Assembly (NCBI GenBank): GCA_900313005.1
Contig: ONZJ01000002.1
Span: 2,062,996 to 2,126,995, forward strand
Direction: 5' to 3'
DNA length: 64,000 nucleotides
Origin: Rhodobacteraceae bacterium EL129
GTDB taxonomy: Bacteria > Pseudomonadota > Alphaproteobacteria > Rhodobacterales > Rhodobacteraceae
Each line of letters begins with the position of its first letter. Positions within the stretch are counted from its first letter, which is position 1. Shown here piece by piece: positions 24,246-31,682 of this stretch. The position numbers and the translations under genes are program-made. A model generated the notes under the pieces. That model ran no database searches. It was not told the DNA's origin and saw only the letters and a list, made by a program, of their open reading frames with translations.

Positions 24246-25348
24246 AGATCACGCGCATCACTGTCTGGCAACTTGACCTGCCCCTATCCGAGCCTTACTG
24301 GCTCTCCGGTGGACGGCTCAAGTTTGAACGTCTCGACAGCACCTATCTGCGCATCGACACCGATGCCGGGATCAGCGGCTGGGGCGAAGGCTGCCCCTGG
24401 GGGAACACCTATCTGCCTGCCCATGGCCCGGGCATCCGCGCCGGGATAGAAACGCTGGCCCCCGCTCTGATCGGCCTCGATCCGCGCAGTGTAGAGCACG
24501 TGAACCGGGTGATGGACGTGCAACTGCCCGGGCACGCTTACGTGAAATCCGCCATGGATATCGCCTGCTGGGATATCCTCGGCCAATCCGCTGGCCTGCC
24601 GCTCTGGCAACTTCTCGGCGGGTCCGAACCTGCACCCGTGGCGGTCAATTCGTCCATTTCCACCGGCACACCCGATCAAATGCTGGCGCTTATCGCGCAG
24701 GCCGCGGACAAAGGCTACACCGTGCATTCCGCCAAAGTCGGCGGCACGGATATCGCCTTAGATATCGCCCGGATCGAGGCCATTTCAAACGGCCTGCCCG
24801 ACGGCCACCGTGTCACCTTCGACGTGAACCGCGCCTGGCAGCCTGCGACTGCCATCGAGGTGCTCAATTCGGTCACCGCCCGCGACTGGGTGGAACAGCC
24901 CTGCGAAACACTGGACCAATGCGCCCATGTGGCCGGGCGTGTGGCCAACCCGATCATGCTGGATGAATGCATGAATACGATGCAGGACCATCTGGAGGCC
25001 TGGAAACGAGGCGCCTGCGAGGGTGTGAAGGTCAAACCCAACCGTTTGGGTGGTTTGACCCGTGCCAGACAAATCCGAGATTTCGGCGTTTCGGTCGGCT
25101 GGCAGATGCATATCGAGGACGTGGGCGGCTCGGCCCTGGCTGACACGGCGGCCATCCATCTGGCCGCCTCGACGCCAGATGCCAATCGTCTGGCCTCATG
25201 GCTCTGTCATTACCATCTGAACATTGATCCCATCCCCGGCCAAGGCGCACGGAATGTCTCAGGCTCTGCCACGCCCCCCAGCGCACCAGGTCTGGGGGTG
25301 TCTCCTGATCCGGATACCTTAGGAAAGCCCCATGCTGTCTATGACTAA
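24242..25348 (+). CDS. Enolase superfamily protein (MR/MLE type), paralogue 3, GTG start
   Basis: Translation starts at GTG (24242-24244), which overlaps the cupin stop. No in-frame ATG is nearby, and MKITRITVWQ matches the paralogues. The 368-residue protein has metal ligands Asp194 (TFDVN), Glu218 (WVEQP) and Asp241 (MLDE). Lys165 (HSAKVGG) and the Lys263/Lys265 pair (GVKVKPNRLGG) provide catalytic Lys residues on both faces. It shares the HS-x-K form with paralogue 1, whereas paralogues 2 and 4 have Q-x-K. The segment HIEDVGGSALADTAA replaces the EDTWG form. It is probably an epimerase or dehydratase acting on a different isomer or analogue from the others. Confidence 0.85.
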   Translation: MKITRITVWQLDLPLSEPYWLSGGRLKFERLDSTYLRIDTDAGISGWGEGCPWGNTYLPAHGPGIRAGIETLAPALIGLDPRSVEHVNRVMDVQLPGHAYVKSAMDIACWDILGQSAGLPLWQLLGGSEPAPVAVNSSISTGTPDQMLALIAQAADKGYTVHSAKVGGTDIALDIARIEAISNGLPDGHRVTFDVNRAWQPATAIEVLNSVTARDWVEQPCETLDQCAHVAGRVANPIMLDECMNTMQDHLEAWKRGACEGVKVKPNRLGGLTRARQIRDFGVSVGWQMHIEDVGGSALADTAAIHLAASTPDANRLASWLCHYHLNIDPIPGQGARNVSGSATPPSAPGLGVSPDPDTLGKPHAVYD

Positions 25349-25369
25349 TCACGACCCGCACCACACCCC

Positions 25370-25413
25370 CAGAATTTTCCAAAATTCTGATAAAATTTCT
25401 ACTCAGAAATTTT
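25370..25413. repeat. Two tandem perfect AT-rich hairpins upstream of enolase paralogue 4
   Basis: CAGAATTTT-CC-AAAATTCTG (25370-25389) is followed directly by AAAATTTCT-ACTC-AGAAATTTT (25392-25413). Each arm pairs perfectly over nine bases. The pair occupies nearly the whole 75-base gap before paralogue 4, ending 11 bases before its ATG. It may be an RNA processing or attenuation structure, or a mobile miniature repeat. Confidence 0.6.
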
Positions 25414-25423
25414 GGTGCGCCCG

Positions 25424-26527
25424 ATGAAAATCGCCCGCATTTCCCTGTGGTCCGTCCGCCTGACCAGCCATGACACCTACTACATGGCTGGCGGCAAAAC
25501 CTGTGACACCACCGAAAGCATGGTGATCCGGCTGGATACTGACACAGGTCTTTCCGGCTGGGGCGAGGTCTGTCCGATCCCGCATTACCTGCCTGCCTAT
25601 GCCGAAGGGGTCGCCCCGGCTGTAAAATACATGGCCCCTGTCTTGCTGGGCGCTGACCCCATTGGACCCGAGGCTATCATGGAGCGGATGAATGCCTTTT
25701 TGCAATGCCATCCTTACACCAAGTCCTGTATTGATACGGCCCTGTGGGATCTGACAGCCCAGGCCGCAAACCTGCCGCTTTATGCTCTATTGGGCGGGCG
25801 ACAACAGCAAGACATGCCGCTTTATCACTCCATCACCTGTGTCGCCCCCGAAGACATGGCCGCCATGGCCCGTGACGCCTATGATCAAGGCATGCGCCAG
25901 TTTCAGGTCAAGCTGGGCGCAGATGACGACTGGCAGGCCGATGTCGCCCGTCTGGTGCAGGTCCGCGCCGCTGTAGGGGATGGTCCGCTGGTCTACGGCG
26001 ACTGGAACTGTGGCAGCTCGGCGCTCAATGCCACGCGCGTGGGCCGCGCTGTGGCACATCTGGATATCATGCTCGAACAACCCTGCCGTACTCTGGAGGA
26101 TTGCGCTCATGTGCGCGCGGCCACCAGCCTGCCGATGAAACTGGACGAAAGTGCCCACGACATCGCCAGCATTATCGCAGGCCACCAAGCAGGCTGCATG
26201 GATGCCGCAGCTCTCAAGCTCAGTAAGATCGGCGGCTTGTCGGCCATGCGCGCCTGTCGTGATCTCTGCCTCAGCCTTGGCACTCAAATGTGTGTTGAGG
26301 ACACCTGGGGGTCCGACATCACCACCGCTGCACTGCTGCATCTGGCCGCCAGCACACCCGCACGCGGTTTGATGAACACCTGTGACCTCAGCCACTACGT
26401 CGGGCCACGTCTGGCGCCCGATGGCCCCACGCGCAGCAATGGCCGCATCGCCCCACCCGAGGGCATTGGCCTCGGCATCACCGTAAACGAGGCCGTGCTT
26501 GGCACGCCTATCATGATCCTCGACTAG
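25424..26527 (+). CDS. Enolase superfamily protein (MR/MLE type), paralogue 4
   Basis: The ATG at 25424 gives MKIARISLWS, aligned with the other paralogues; a TTG 12 bases upstream falls in the hairpin and is rejected. The 367-residue protein has ligands Asp193 (YGDWN), Glu218 (MLEQP) and Asp241 (KLDE). The Lys bases are Lys163 (FQVKLGA) and Lys265 (ALKLSKIGG), and a VEDTWGSDIT segment is present. The Q-x-K motif and EDTWG tie it to paralogue 2. The double AT-rich hairpin in front could change its expression relative to the rest of the operon. It is followed after ten bases by the aminotransferase gene. Substrate unknown, probably a chiral carboxylate of the pathway. Confidence 0.85.
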   Translation: MKIARISLWSVRLTSHDTYYMAGGKTCDTTESMVIRLDTDTGLSGWGEVCPIPHYLPAYAEGVAPAVKYMAPVLLGADPIGPEAIMERMNAFLQCHPYTKSCIDTALWDLTAQAANLPLYALLGGRQQQDMPLYHSITCVAPEDMAAMARDAYDQGMRQFQVKLGADDDWQADVARLVQVRAAVGDGPLVYGDWNCGSSALNATRVGRAVAHLDIMLEQPCRTLEDCAHVRAATSLPMKLDESAHDIASIIAGHQAGCMDAAALKLSKIGGLSAMRACRDLCLSLGTQMCVEDTWGSDITTAALLHLAASTPARGLMNTCDLSHYVGPRLAPDGPTRSNGRIAPPEGIGLGITVNEAVLGTPIMILD

Positions 26528-26537
26528 GAGAGCTTCC

Positions 26538-27812
26538 ATGCAAAAGATCGGCACACAATCTGACTGGATCGCCCGTGCGCAAAAGGTTCTGCCCGGTGGG
26601 GGCTTTGGCAACTTTGATCCCGGCATTATCATCCGCGATGGCAAAGGTGCCCATGTTTGGGACGAAGATGGCAATCGCTACATCGACTATCTGATCGGCT
26701 CAGGCCCCATGCTGCTGGGCCATGGCAACGAAGAAGTGCAAGAGGCTGTGTTCCAGCAAATTCCCAAGGGCATGACCTTCTTTGCCAACAACGCCGCCGG
26801 GATTGAACTGGCTGAGCAGATCATCACCGCCGTGCCTTGCGCCGAACAGCTCCGCTATGTCACCTCGGGCGGCGAGGCGGATATGTACGCCATGCGCCTG
26901 GCCCGCGCCTTTACCGGCCGAGACAAGATTGTAAAGTTTGAAGGCGGCTACCATGGTATGAGCGCCGAGGCCCAGATGAGCCTTGCCCCAGACCGGCAGG
27001 TGAACTTCCCCCAAGCCGTGCCGGACAGCGCGGGCATTCCTGAAAGCGTAGCAGCAGAGATGCTGATCGCGCCGTTTAATGATTTCGATTACATCCGGTC
27101 CCTATTGGCCGAATATGGAGATCAGGTCGCGGGCATCATTGTGGAACCCCTACAACGGATCATCCCGCCCTTGCCCGGTTTCCTGCAACTGCTGCGTGAT
27201 GAAGCGGACAAATACGGGATCGTGCTGATTTTTGACGAAATCGTCACCGGCTTCCGATTTGCCTATGGCGGGGCGCAGGAGCTCTATGGTGTCACGCCTG
27301 ACATCTGCACCTTGGGCAAGATAATTGGCGGGGGGTTTCCCCTGGCGGCCTTGACGGGGCGCGCCGACATCATGGCGCATTTTGACAAGGTCAAGGTGGG
27401 GGCCGAAGGGTTTCTGATGCAGCTCGGCACACTGTCGGGCAACCCGGTGGCCGCTGTGGCCGGATTGAAAACCATGGAGATCCTGCGCCGGGACGGCCAA
27501 TATGACCGGCTGCGTCAGTTGGGACAGTCCTTGATGGACATGGCAACGGATGCGTTGAGGGCCGCAGGGGTCGACCACCGCATCGTCGGAGACCGCACTT
27601 TGTTCGAGGTGGTATTCACCGACCGCGATGTGCGCGATTACCGGGATGTGATGAACGCCAATGCAAAGCGATCTGCCGACTTCAATGCCGTGCTGCGCGC
27701 TGAAGGCGTGTTCAAATCTCCTGGCAAGACCTATCCCTGTTTGTCACTCAACGCAGCGGATCTGGATCAGACTCGCGCAGCCTATGTGAAAGCAGCCGAA
27801 TCTCTAACTTGA
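26538..27812 (+). CDS. Class III PLP-dependent aminotransferase (GSA-aminomutase-like)
   Basis: This 424-residue enzyme is a fold-type I, class III aminotransferase. FDEIVTGFRFAYGGAQ carries the PLP-contacting Asp233, and TLGKIIGGGFPLAALTG holds the Schiff-base Lys261. YVTSGGEADMYAMRLARA binds the cofactor phosphate. Its closest look is to glutamate-1-semialdehyde aminomutase and the many catabolic relatives annotated as such; a true HemL role is unlikely in this operon. As last gene of the plus arm it could remove or shift the amino group of the demethylated product. Ribosome site GGAGAG precedes the ATG by six bases. A long regulatory gap to the ammonium transporter gene follows. Confidence 0.9.
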   Translation: MQKIGTQSDWIARAQKVLPGGGFGNFDPGIIIRDGKGAHVWDEDGNRYIDYLIGSGPMLLGHGNEEVQEAVFQQIPKGMTFFANNAAGIELAEQIITAVPCAEQLRYVTSGGEADMYAMRLARAFTGRDKIVKFEGGYHGMSAEAQMSLAPDRQVNFPQAVPDSAGIPESVAAEMLIAPFNDFDYIRSLLAEYGDQVAGIIVEPLQRIIPPLPGFLQLLRDEADKYGIVLIFDEIVTGFRFAYGGAQELYGVTPDICTLGKIIGGGFPLAALTGRADIMAHFDKVKVGAEGFLMQLGTLSGNPVAAVAGLKTMEILRRDGQYDRLRQLGQSLMDMATDALRAAGVDHRIVGDRTLFEVVFTDRDVRDYRDVMNANAKRSADFNAVLRAEGVFKSPGKTYPCLSLNAADLDQTRAAYVKAAESLT

Positions 27813-28119
27813 GAACTCTGCATTTCCACTTTGGAAACAGCTGACCGCGCCATCAACGCAGGGCAAGCACCTCTAATCACATGCAAAATTAAACAATTCT
27901 GAATTCTTTTTGCACTATGGTGAATTTTTTATTACCCTCAAGAATAATCGAGTGGAGCTTTGACCTAAAAAACGGCACTTGCGACCCTAAAAACGTAGGC
28001 GCTCTTGTGGGATTGGTGTACGCTTGGTTACGTTGTTGGACCAATCCTGGACCAATATTAAGAGGTCAAAGTTAAACAATAAGACCTCAACGCTAACGGC
28101 CTTCACGGGAGGACACTGA
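27813..28119 (+). promoter_or_regulatory. Long upstream region of the ammonium transporter gene
   Basis: This 307-base AT-rich stretch holds no gene. Visible structure includes two direct copies of TGGACCAAT (28037-28045 and 28048-28056, 11 bp apart). A GGATTGG/CCAATCC inverted pair reaches from about 28009 to 28047. An inverted pair GAGGTC/GACCTC lies at 28062-28088, 31 bases before the start codon. The 11-bp periodicity suggests an activator binding the same helix face. I looked for a sigma-54 promoter and NtrC site and found no convincing match. Confidence 0.5.
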
Positions 28120-29556
28120 ATGGATACCGACATTGGCGCGTTGACGGTGATTTTCACCGAATTCTACTACTGGGTGACTGTGCCCTTTATGTTCCTAATT
28201 CACGTTGGGTTCTGCATGTATGAGGTGGGTGCCACCCGCCACAAAAACCACATGCACACAGTTATGAAAAACACCATGCTTATCCCGCTGGTGACAATTA
28301 CCTTCTTCTTCTTCGGATGGTGGATCTACTTTGCCTTCCCCAATGGCCCCGGCATCACCGGTGGTTTGACACAATCCGACAACGCTGTGCCTTGGGGCGA
28401 GCTGATGGGGACACACCTAGGTGGACCGGGTGTCGCCAGCCAAGATCCAGTGATGGGTTACGGTGTCGAGCTGGGCAACGGCTTCTGGGCACGCATCAAC
28501 GGTGTGTTCTGGGCAGCCTTCCTGCTGTTCTCCTGGACAGCGGCTTCGATCGTGTCGGGCGCTACAATTGAGCGTATCCGTCCATCGGCCTTCTGGGTTC
28601 TGGCCGTGGTTATCGGCTCGTTCACTTGGATCATCGACGCTGCCTGGGGCTGGCACCCCGATGGCTGGATGGTCACGCAGCTGGGCTACCACGATGCGTA
28701 TGCGTCGGGCGTTATCCACGCGATTGCCGGTGGCTTTGCGTTAGGTGTCATTGTGGTCCTTGGGCCACGCCTGGGCAAGTTTGCTCCGGACGGCACCCCG
28801 CGCAACATCAACCCACATAACAAGTGGCTGGTGACGCTGGGTCTCTTCCTGATCTATTGCGGCTTCTGGGGCTTCTACGTGGCCTGTAACGTGCCGATCA
28901 TTGATCACGGATCACTGGGCGGTGCCGAAGGCGTCGTGAACTTCACGGCGACGACGATCTACCTCACACCGACCACGCTATCGGCCATCGTGTTTAACTT
29001 CCTGATGTCTCTATCAGGTGGGTTGCTCATGGGCTACATTGTCTCCAAGGGCGAAGCGTTCTGGACATACTCGGCAGGTCTGGCCGGGGTTATCACCGCA
29101 TCCGCGGGCAATGACCTCTACCACCCGATCCAAGCGATGTTCATCGGTGCGATCGGTGCCTACTGTGCATACAAACTGCACTTCTGGGTCGAGCGTAAGT
29201 TCAAGATCGACGATCCCGTTGGTGCCGTAGCGGTGCATGGCTATGCCGGTTTCATCGGCCTGGTGATCTGTGGCTTCATGCTCTGGGGTCACCCAGCGAC
29301 TGCCGCTTATCATGATCCAGCGGCCTTCATTAACCCATTTGGTCAGTTTGTTGGTGCGTGCATCATGTTCATCGTGTTGGGCTTCATCCCTGCCTTCATC
29401 GTGTCAAAGATCCTTCACGGTATGGGCAAGCTGCGGGTGCCACCGGCGGTGGAACTTGTAGGCCTCGACATGAGCGAGGAGATGGCTGAAGAAATGGACG
29501 CTATTCAAGTGTCAGAAGCAGATATCGCTGAGGCCAAGCGCCTCGGTCTGCTGTAA
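28120..29556 (+). CDS. amt: Ammonium transporter (Amt/Mep/Rh family), divergent type
   Basis: The 478-residue membrane protein has eleven expected helices. Core residues of Amt are kept: the recruiting Asp and pore His in HDAYASGVIHAIAGG (Asp eight residues before His, as in AmtB) and the second pore His in VAVHGYAGFIG. There is no cleavable signal peptide. It departs from the usual AmtB in its loops and in an acidic C-terminal tail ending in AEAKRLGLL. There is no glnK next to it; instead a 76-residue single-span protein follows after 18 bases. It may carry ammonium or methylammonium. The latter would suit a cell that demethylates amines, but that is inference. GGGAGG precedes the ATG. Confidence 0.85.
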   Translation: MDTDIGALTVIFTEFYYWVTVPFMFLIHVGFCMYEVGATRHKNHMHTVMKNTMLIPLVTITFFFFGWWIYFAFPNGPGITGGLTQSDNAVPWGELMGTHLGGPGVASQDPVMGYGVELGNGFWARINGVFWAAFLLFSWTAASIVSGATIERIRPSAFWVLAVVIGSFTWIIDAAWGWHPDGWMVTQLGYHDAYASGVIHAIAGGFALGVIVVLGPRLGKFAPDGTPRNINPHNKWLVTLGLFLIYCGFWGFYVACNVPIIDHGSLGGAEGVVNFTATTIYLTPTTLSAIVFNFLMSLSGGLLMGYIVSKGEAFWTYSAGLAGVITASAGNDLYHPIQAMFIGAIGAYCAYKLHFWVERKFKIDDPVGAVAVHGYAGFIGLVICGFMLWGHPATAAYHDPAAFINPFGQFVGACIMFIVLGFIPAFIVSKILHGMGKLRVPPAVELVGLDMSEEMAEEMDAIQVSEADIAEAKRLGLL

Positions 29557-29574
29557 GCTAAGGAGGAAACACTC

Positions 29575-29805
29575 ATGTCTACGACACAAGTAGAAACCTG
29601 GGCTGGCGCAGATCTGTCTCAGATTGGACCAATCTACCCAATGGTGGGCACAGAAATGATGCTCTTCCTGGCGGGTCTGGTCTTTTGGATCATGTTCCAC
29701 ATTCTGCAAGGCCGGATCGAGAAGAAAGAGTTCGAGCAGGACGAGGCTTTGGCCCGGACGCCCGAGCGATTGCAACGGGTGTTTGAGGAGGAAGCGAAGG
29801 AATAG
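29575..29805 (+). CDS. Small single-span membrane protein linked to the ammonium transporter
   Basis: This 76-residue protein has a strong AAGGAGG ribosome site and lies 18 bases after the transporter. One hydrophobic helix (MMLFLAGLVFWIMFHIL, about residues 28-44) is followed by a charged amphipathic tail rich in Glu, Lys and Arg (residues 46-76). It has no resemblance to GlnK. I infer an accessory subunit or regulator of the transporter, but cannot name a family. A strong hairpin terminator follows after 29 bases, so the two genes form a complete operon. Confidence 0.75.
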   Translation: MSTTQVETWAGADLSQIGPIYPMVGTEMMLFLAGLVFWIMFHILQGRIEKKEFEQDEALARTPERLQRVFEEEAKE

Positions 29806-29834
29806 CCTTCACCTTTTCACCAAAACCAACGGAT

Positions 29835-29870
29835 GCGCCGGCCCTATTGAAGGGTCGGCGCTTTCCTTTC
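29835..29870 (+). terminator. Intrinsic terminator of the amt operon
   Basis: The stem GCGCCGGCCCT / AGGGTCGGCGC (29835-29861) has one internal mismatch and a five-base loop. It runs into CTTTCCTTTC. It lies 29 bases after the stop of the small membrane protein gene. Confidence 0.85.
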
Positions 29871-29909
29871 CTGATAGGGACATTACCCAGTAGACGTGTG
29901 ACGGGCCGA

Positions 29910-29928
29910 TGACGCAGCGACTGCGTCA
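29910..29928. promoter_or_regulatory. Perfect palindrome TGACGCAG-CGA-CTGCGTCA and gap to the oxygenase gene
   Basis: The eight-base arms pair exactly around CGA. The palindrome sits in the gap 29871-30149, which otherwise has no gene. There is also a weaker hairpin at 30103-30121 (AAGGACG/CGTTCCTT) followed by CTTTTT, about 25 bases before the next ATG. The first could be an operator; the second could be an attenuator or a stop for read-through. Confidence 0.4.
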
Positions 29929-30149
29929 CAACAGCTCTCTTATCATGGTGTGCATCTGTAAGGCTGCTGATCACGAGCCAAAACTTGACACAAGGCCCGT
30001 GAACAGCGTGTTATCTGAGTATGAGCCTTATGCCTGAATTTCGCCACCTCGTGGTTTTAGAACGCCACAGCGCGCATCGGCGCAAGCGATTTGCCGGATA
30101 GCAAGGACGTTTTCGTTCCTTCTTTTTCAACGCTATCTGGAGATCCCAA

Positions 30150-31115
30150 ATGACTGAATTCACAGAAATTCCCGTGATTGATATCGCGCCACTAATTGCA
30201 GGTGAAGACACCACTGATCTGGCGCGATCCTTTTCTGATGCCTATGGCAACACCGGGTTTGGCTATATCATCAACCACGGCATTGATCCGAACCTGCGTG
30301 CTGCGGTCTTTGATGCATCGAAACGGTTCCATGCCCTACCCGAAAGCGCCAGGGCGGCCATCTCGCTGAATGAAAACCATCGCGGGTATATAGCAATCAA
30401 CACATCGACTGATGTAAATTCTGATCTGGCAGAAGTTACAAAACCCAATCAATCCGCTTCGTTCATGATGATGCGCGAAGATGATACAGCCGATGCAGAC
30501 ATCTACCTTTCAGGCCCCAATCAATGGCCGGAACTGGATGGGTTTCGCGAGGTGTGCGAAACCTATGTCCGGGACATGAGCGATCTGGGACGCAAACTGA
30601 TAGGGTTGGCTCTGGATGCGCTGGACGTTGACGATCGTTCGATTTTAAGCGCTTTCGATGTACCAACTGTCTGGCTCAGATTACTCCACTACCCCCCACA
30701 CCCGCCACAGGCGTCTGATGATCTCTACGGATCAGCACCTCACAAAGATTTTGGATGTCTTACACTTCTGGCACAGGATGATGTCGGGGGCTTACATGTG
30801 CAAACCCCGAAAGGCGATTGGGTTGCGGCCCCCCCGATAGAAGGCACATTCATCGTAAATGTTGGCGATATGTTGCACCGGCTGTCAAACGGACGCCTGT
30901 TATCAACGCCGCACCGCGTGATCAACGCCACGGGCCGAGAACGATACTCGGTTCCCTTCTTCTTTGATCCACATGTATCAACCCAGATTGCGCCTTTGCC
31001 CGGGACTGGCACACCAAAATTTGAACCACTCAATTTTGGGGCTTTCTTACGAAGCGAACTTGAAGCCAGTTATGACGCGCATCAATTCGATGTAACTGAG
31101 GAACCAGACTTGTAA
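30150..31115 (+). CDS. 2-oxoglutarate/Fe(II) oxygenase of the isopenicillin N synthase family
   Basis: The 321-residue protein has the DIOX_N start IPVIDIAPLIAG (about residues 8-19) and GFGYIINHGI. In the double-stranded helix domain the iron ligands are His-x-Asp in SAPHKDFGCLTLL and the distal His in STPHRVINATG, and the 2-oxoglutarate-binding Arg lies in RERYSVPFFF. It is a soluble hydroxylase, desaturase or ring-forming enzyme with a small-molecule substrate, used widely in bacteria for oxidation of amino-acid-like or nucleobase compounds. The gene stands alone, after the amt terminator and before a convergent OsmC gene. GGAGAT lies seven bases before the ATG. No substrate is indicated. 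Confidence 0.88.
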   Translation: MTEFTEIPVIDIAPLIAGEDTTDLARSFSDAYGNTGFGYIINHGIDPNLRAAVFDASKRFHALPESARAAISLNENHRGYIAINTSTDVNSDLAEVTKPNQSASFMMMREDDTADADIYLSGPNQWPELDGFREVCETYVRDMSDLGRKLIGLALDALDVDDRSILSAFDVPTVWLRLLHYPPHPPQASDDLYGSAPHKDFGCLTLLAQDDVGGLHVQTPKGDWVAAPPIEGTFIVNVGDMLHRLSNGRLLSTPHRVINATGRERYSVPFFFDPHVSTQIAPLPGTGTPKFEPLNFGAFLRSELEASYDAHQFDVTEEPDL

Positions 31116-31152
31116 CAAATCACAATGCCCCACCGCGTAACGCGAAAAGGTA

Positions 31153-31617
31153 TCAGTTGATGTATCGCGCCTCATAACTCACCGGGAAATTCACCGAGCG
31201 AGCGATATAGCATTTGGAACTGATCTGATGATGCAGCGCATCAGCTGCTTTCAGTTCAGTACCACCAGGCACCGTGATCACCGGGCGCAGGGTGGCGCGC
31301 AGAAATCGGCCTGTCCCGTCCGGCGCGCTTTCTCCCACCGCCAGCGGCGTGTCCTCATAGGCTTGCACCGCGATCCCTGCATCCGAGGCCAGATGCAGAT
31401 ACCACAGCATATGACAGGACGAGAGTGCCGAGATCAGCAGGTCCTCGGGATTATGCAACGTGGGATCCCCCCCCAACAGCGGGTCATTGGAACAGGGGAT
31501 CACAGGCTTGCCCTGCGTGCGCACCTCCCAATTGCGGTTGTAACCGCGATAGGTGGCGGTTCCCTGTCCCCGATTGCCCGTCCAGACAACAGTTGAGGTA
31601 TATTCATGCTCTGCCAT
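31153..31617 (-). CDS. OsmC/Ohr family peroxidase-like protein
   Basis: The start at 31615-31617 gives MAEHEYTSTVVW; a longer frame upstream would run through the shared operator. The 154-residue protein has the family's DPLLGGDPTLHNPEDLLISAL region. The reactive Cys is in LSSCHMLWYL and the resolving Cys in SSKCYIARSVNFPV. Family members reduce organic hydroperoxides with thiols. It is divergent from the GntR gene, with the TGTATACA tandem site between the two starts, so the regulator probably controls it. The Cys pair spacing matches OsmC more than Ohr. Confidence 0.88.
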   Translation of the reverse strand: MAEHEYTSTVVWTGNRGQGTATYRGYNRNWEVRTQGKPVIPCSNDPLLGGDPTLHNPEDLLISALSSCHMLWYLHLASDAGIAVQAYEDTPLAVGESAPDGTGRFLRATLRPVITVPGGTELKAADALHHQISSKCYIARSVNFPVSYEARYIN

Positions 31618-31650
31618 GGCCGCGCCCTCTTGTGGTGATTCTTTGAGTGA

Positions 31651-31666
31651 TGTATACATGTATACA
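31651..31666. promoter_or_regulatory. Tandem TGTATACA operator between OsmC and GntR genes
   Basis: TGTATACA at 31651-31658 is followed without gap by TGTATACA at 31659-31666; the whole 16 bases is itself palindromic. It lies 17 bases before the GntR ATG and 34 bases before the divergent OsmC ATG. This is a classic autoregulatory position for a GntR repressor. Confidence 0.7.
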
Positions 31667-31682
31667 AAAAGAGGACAAGCCG

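Noticed and set aside
25787..26674. 295-codon minus-strand frame opposite enolase paralogue 4
   Set aside because: Shadow of a gene with complete metal and Lys residues; it also covers the start of the aminotransferase gene.
27900..28119. Sigma-54 promoter and NtrC site upstream of amt
   Set aside because: Partial matches only (a TTGCAC-TAT-GGTGAA stretch and a GGCAC); spacing does not fit the -24/-12 or NtrC consensus.
28037..29640. GATTGGACCAATC-like palindrome inside the small membrane protein gene (about 29626) as a second regulator site
   Set aside because: It lies in coding sequence and matches the upstream TGGACCAAT repeats only over a short common core; probably chance.
29575..29805. 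Treating the small gene after amt as glnK
   Set aside because: It is 76 residues with a transmembrane helix and lacks the PII T-loop and Tyr.
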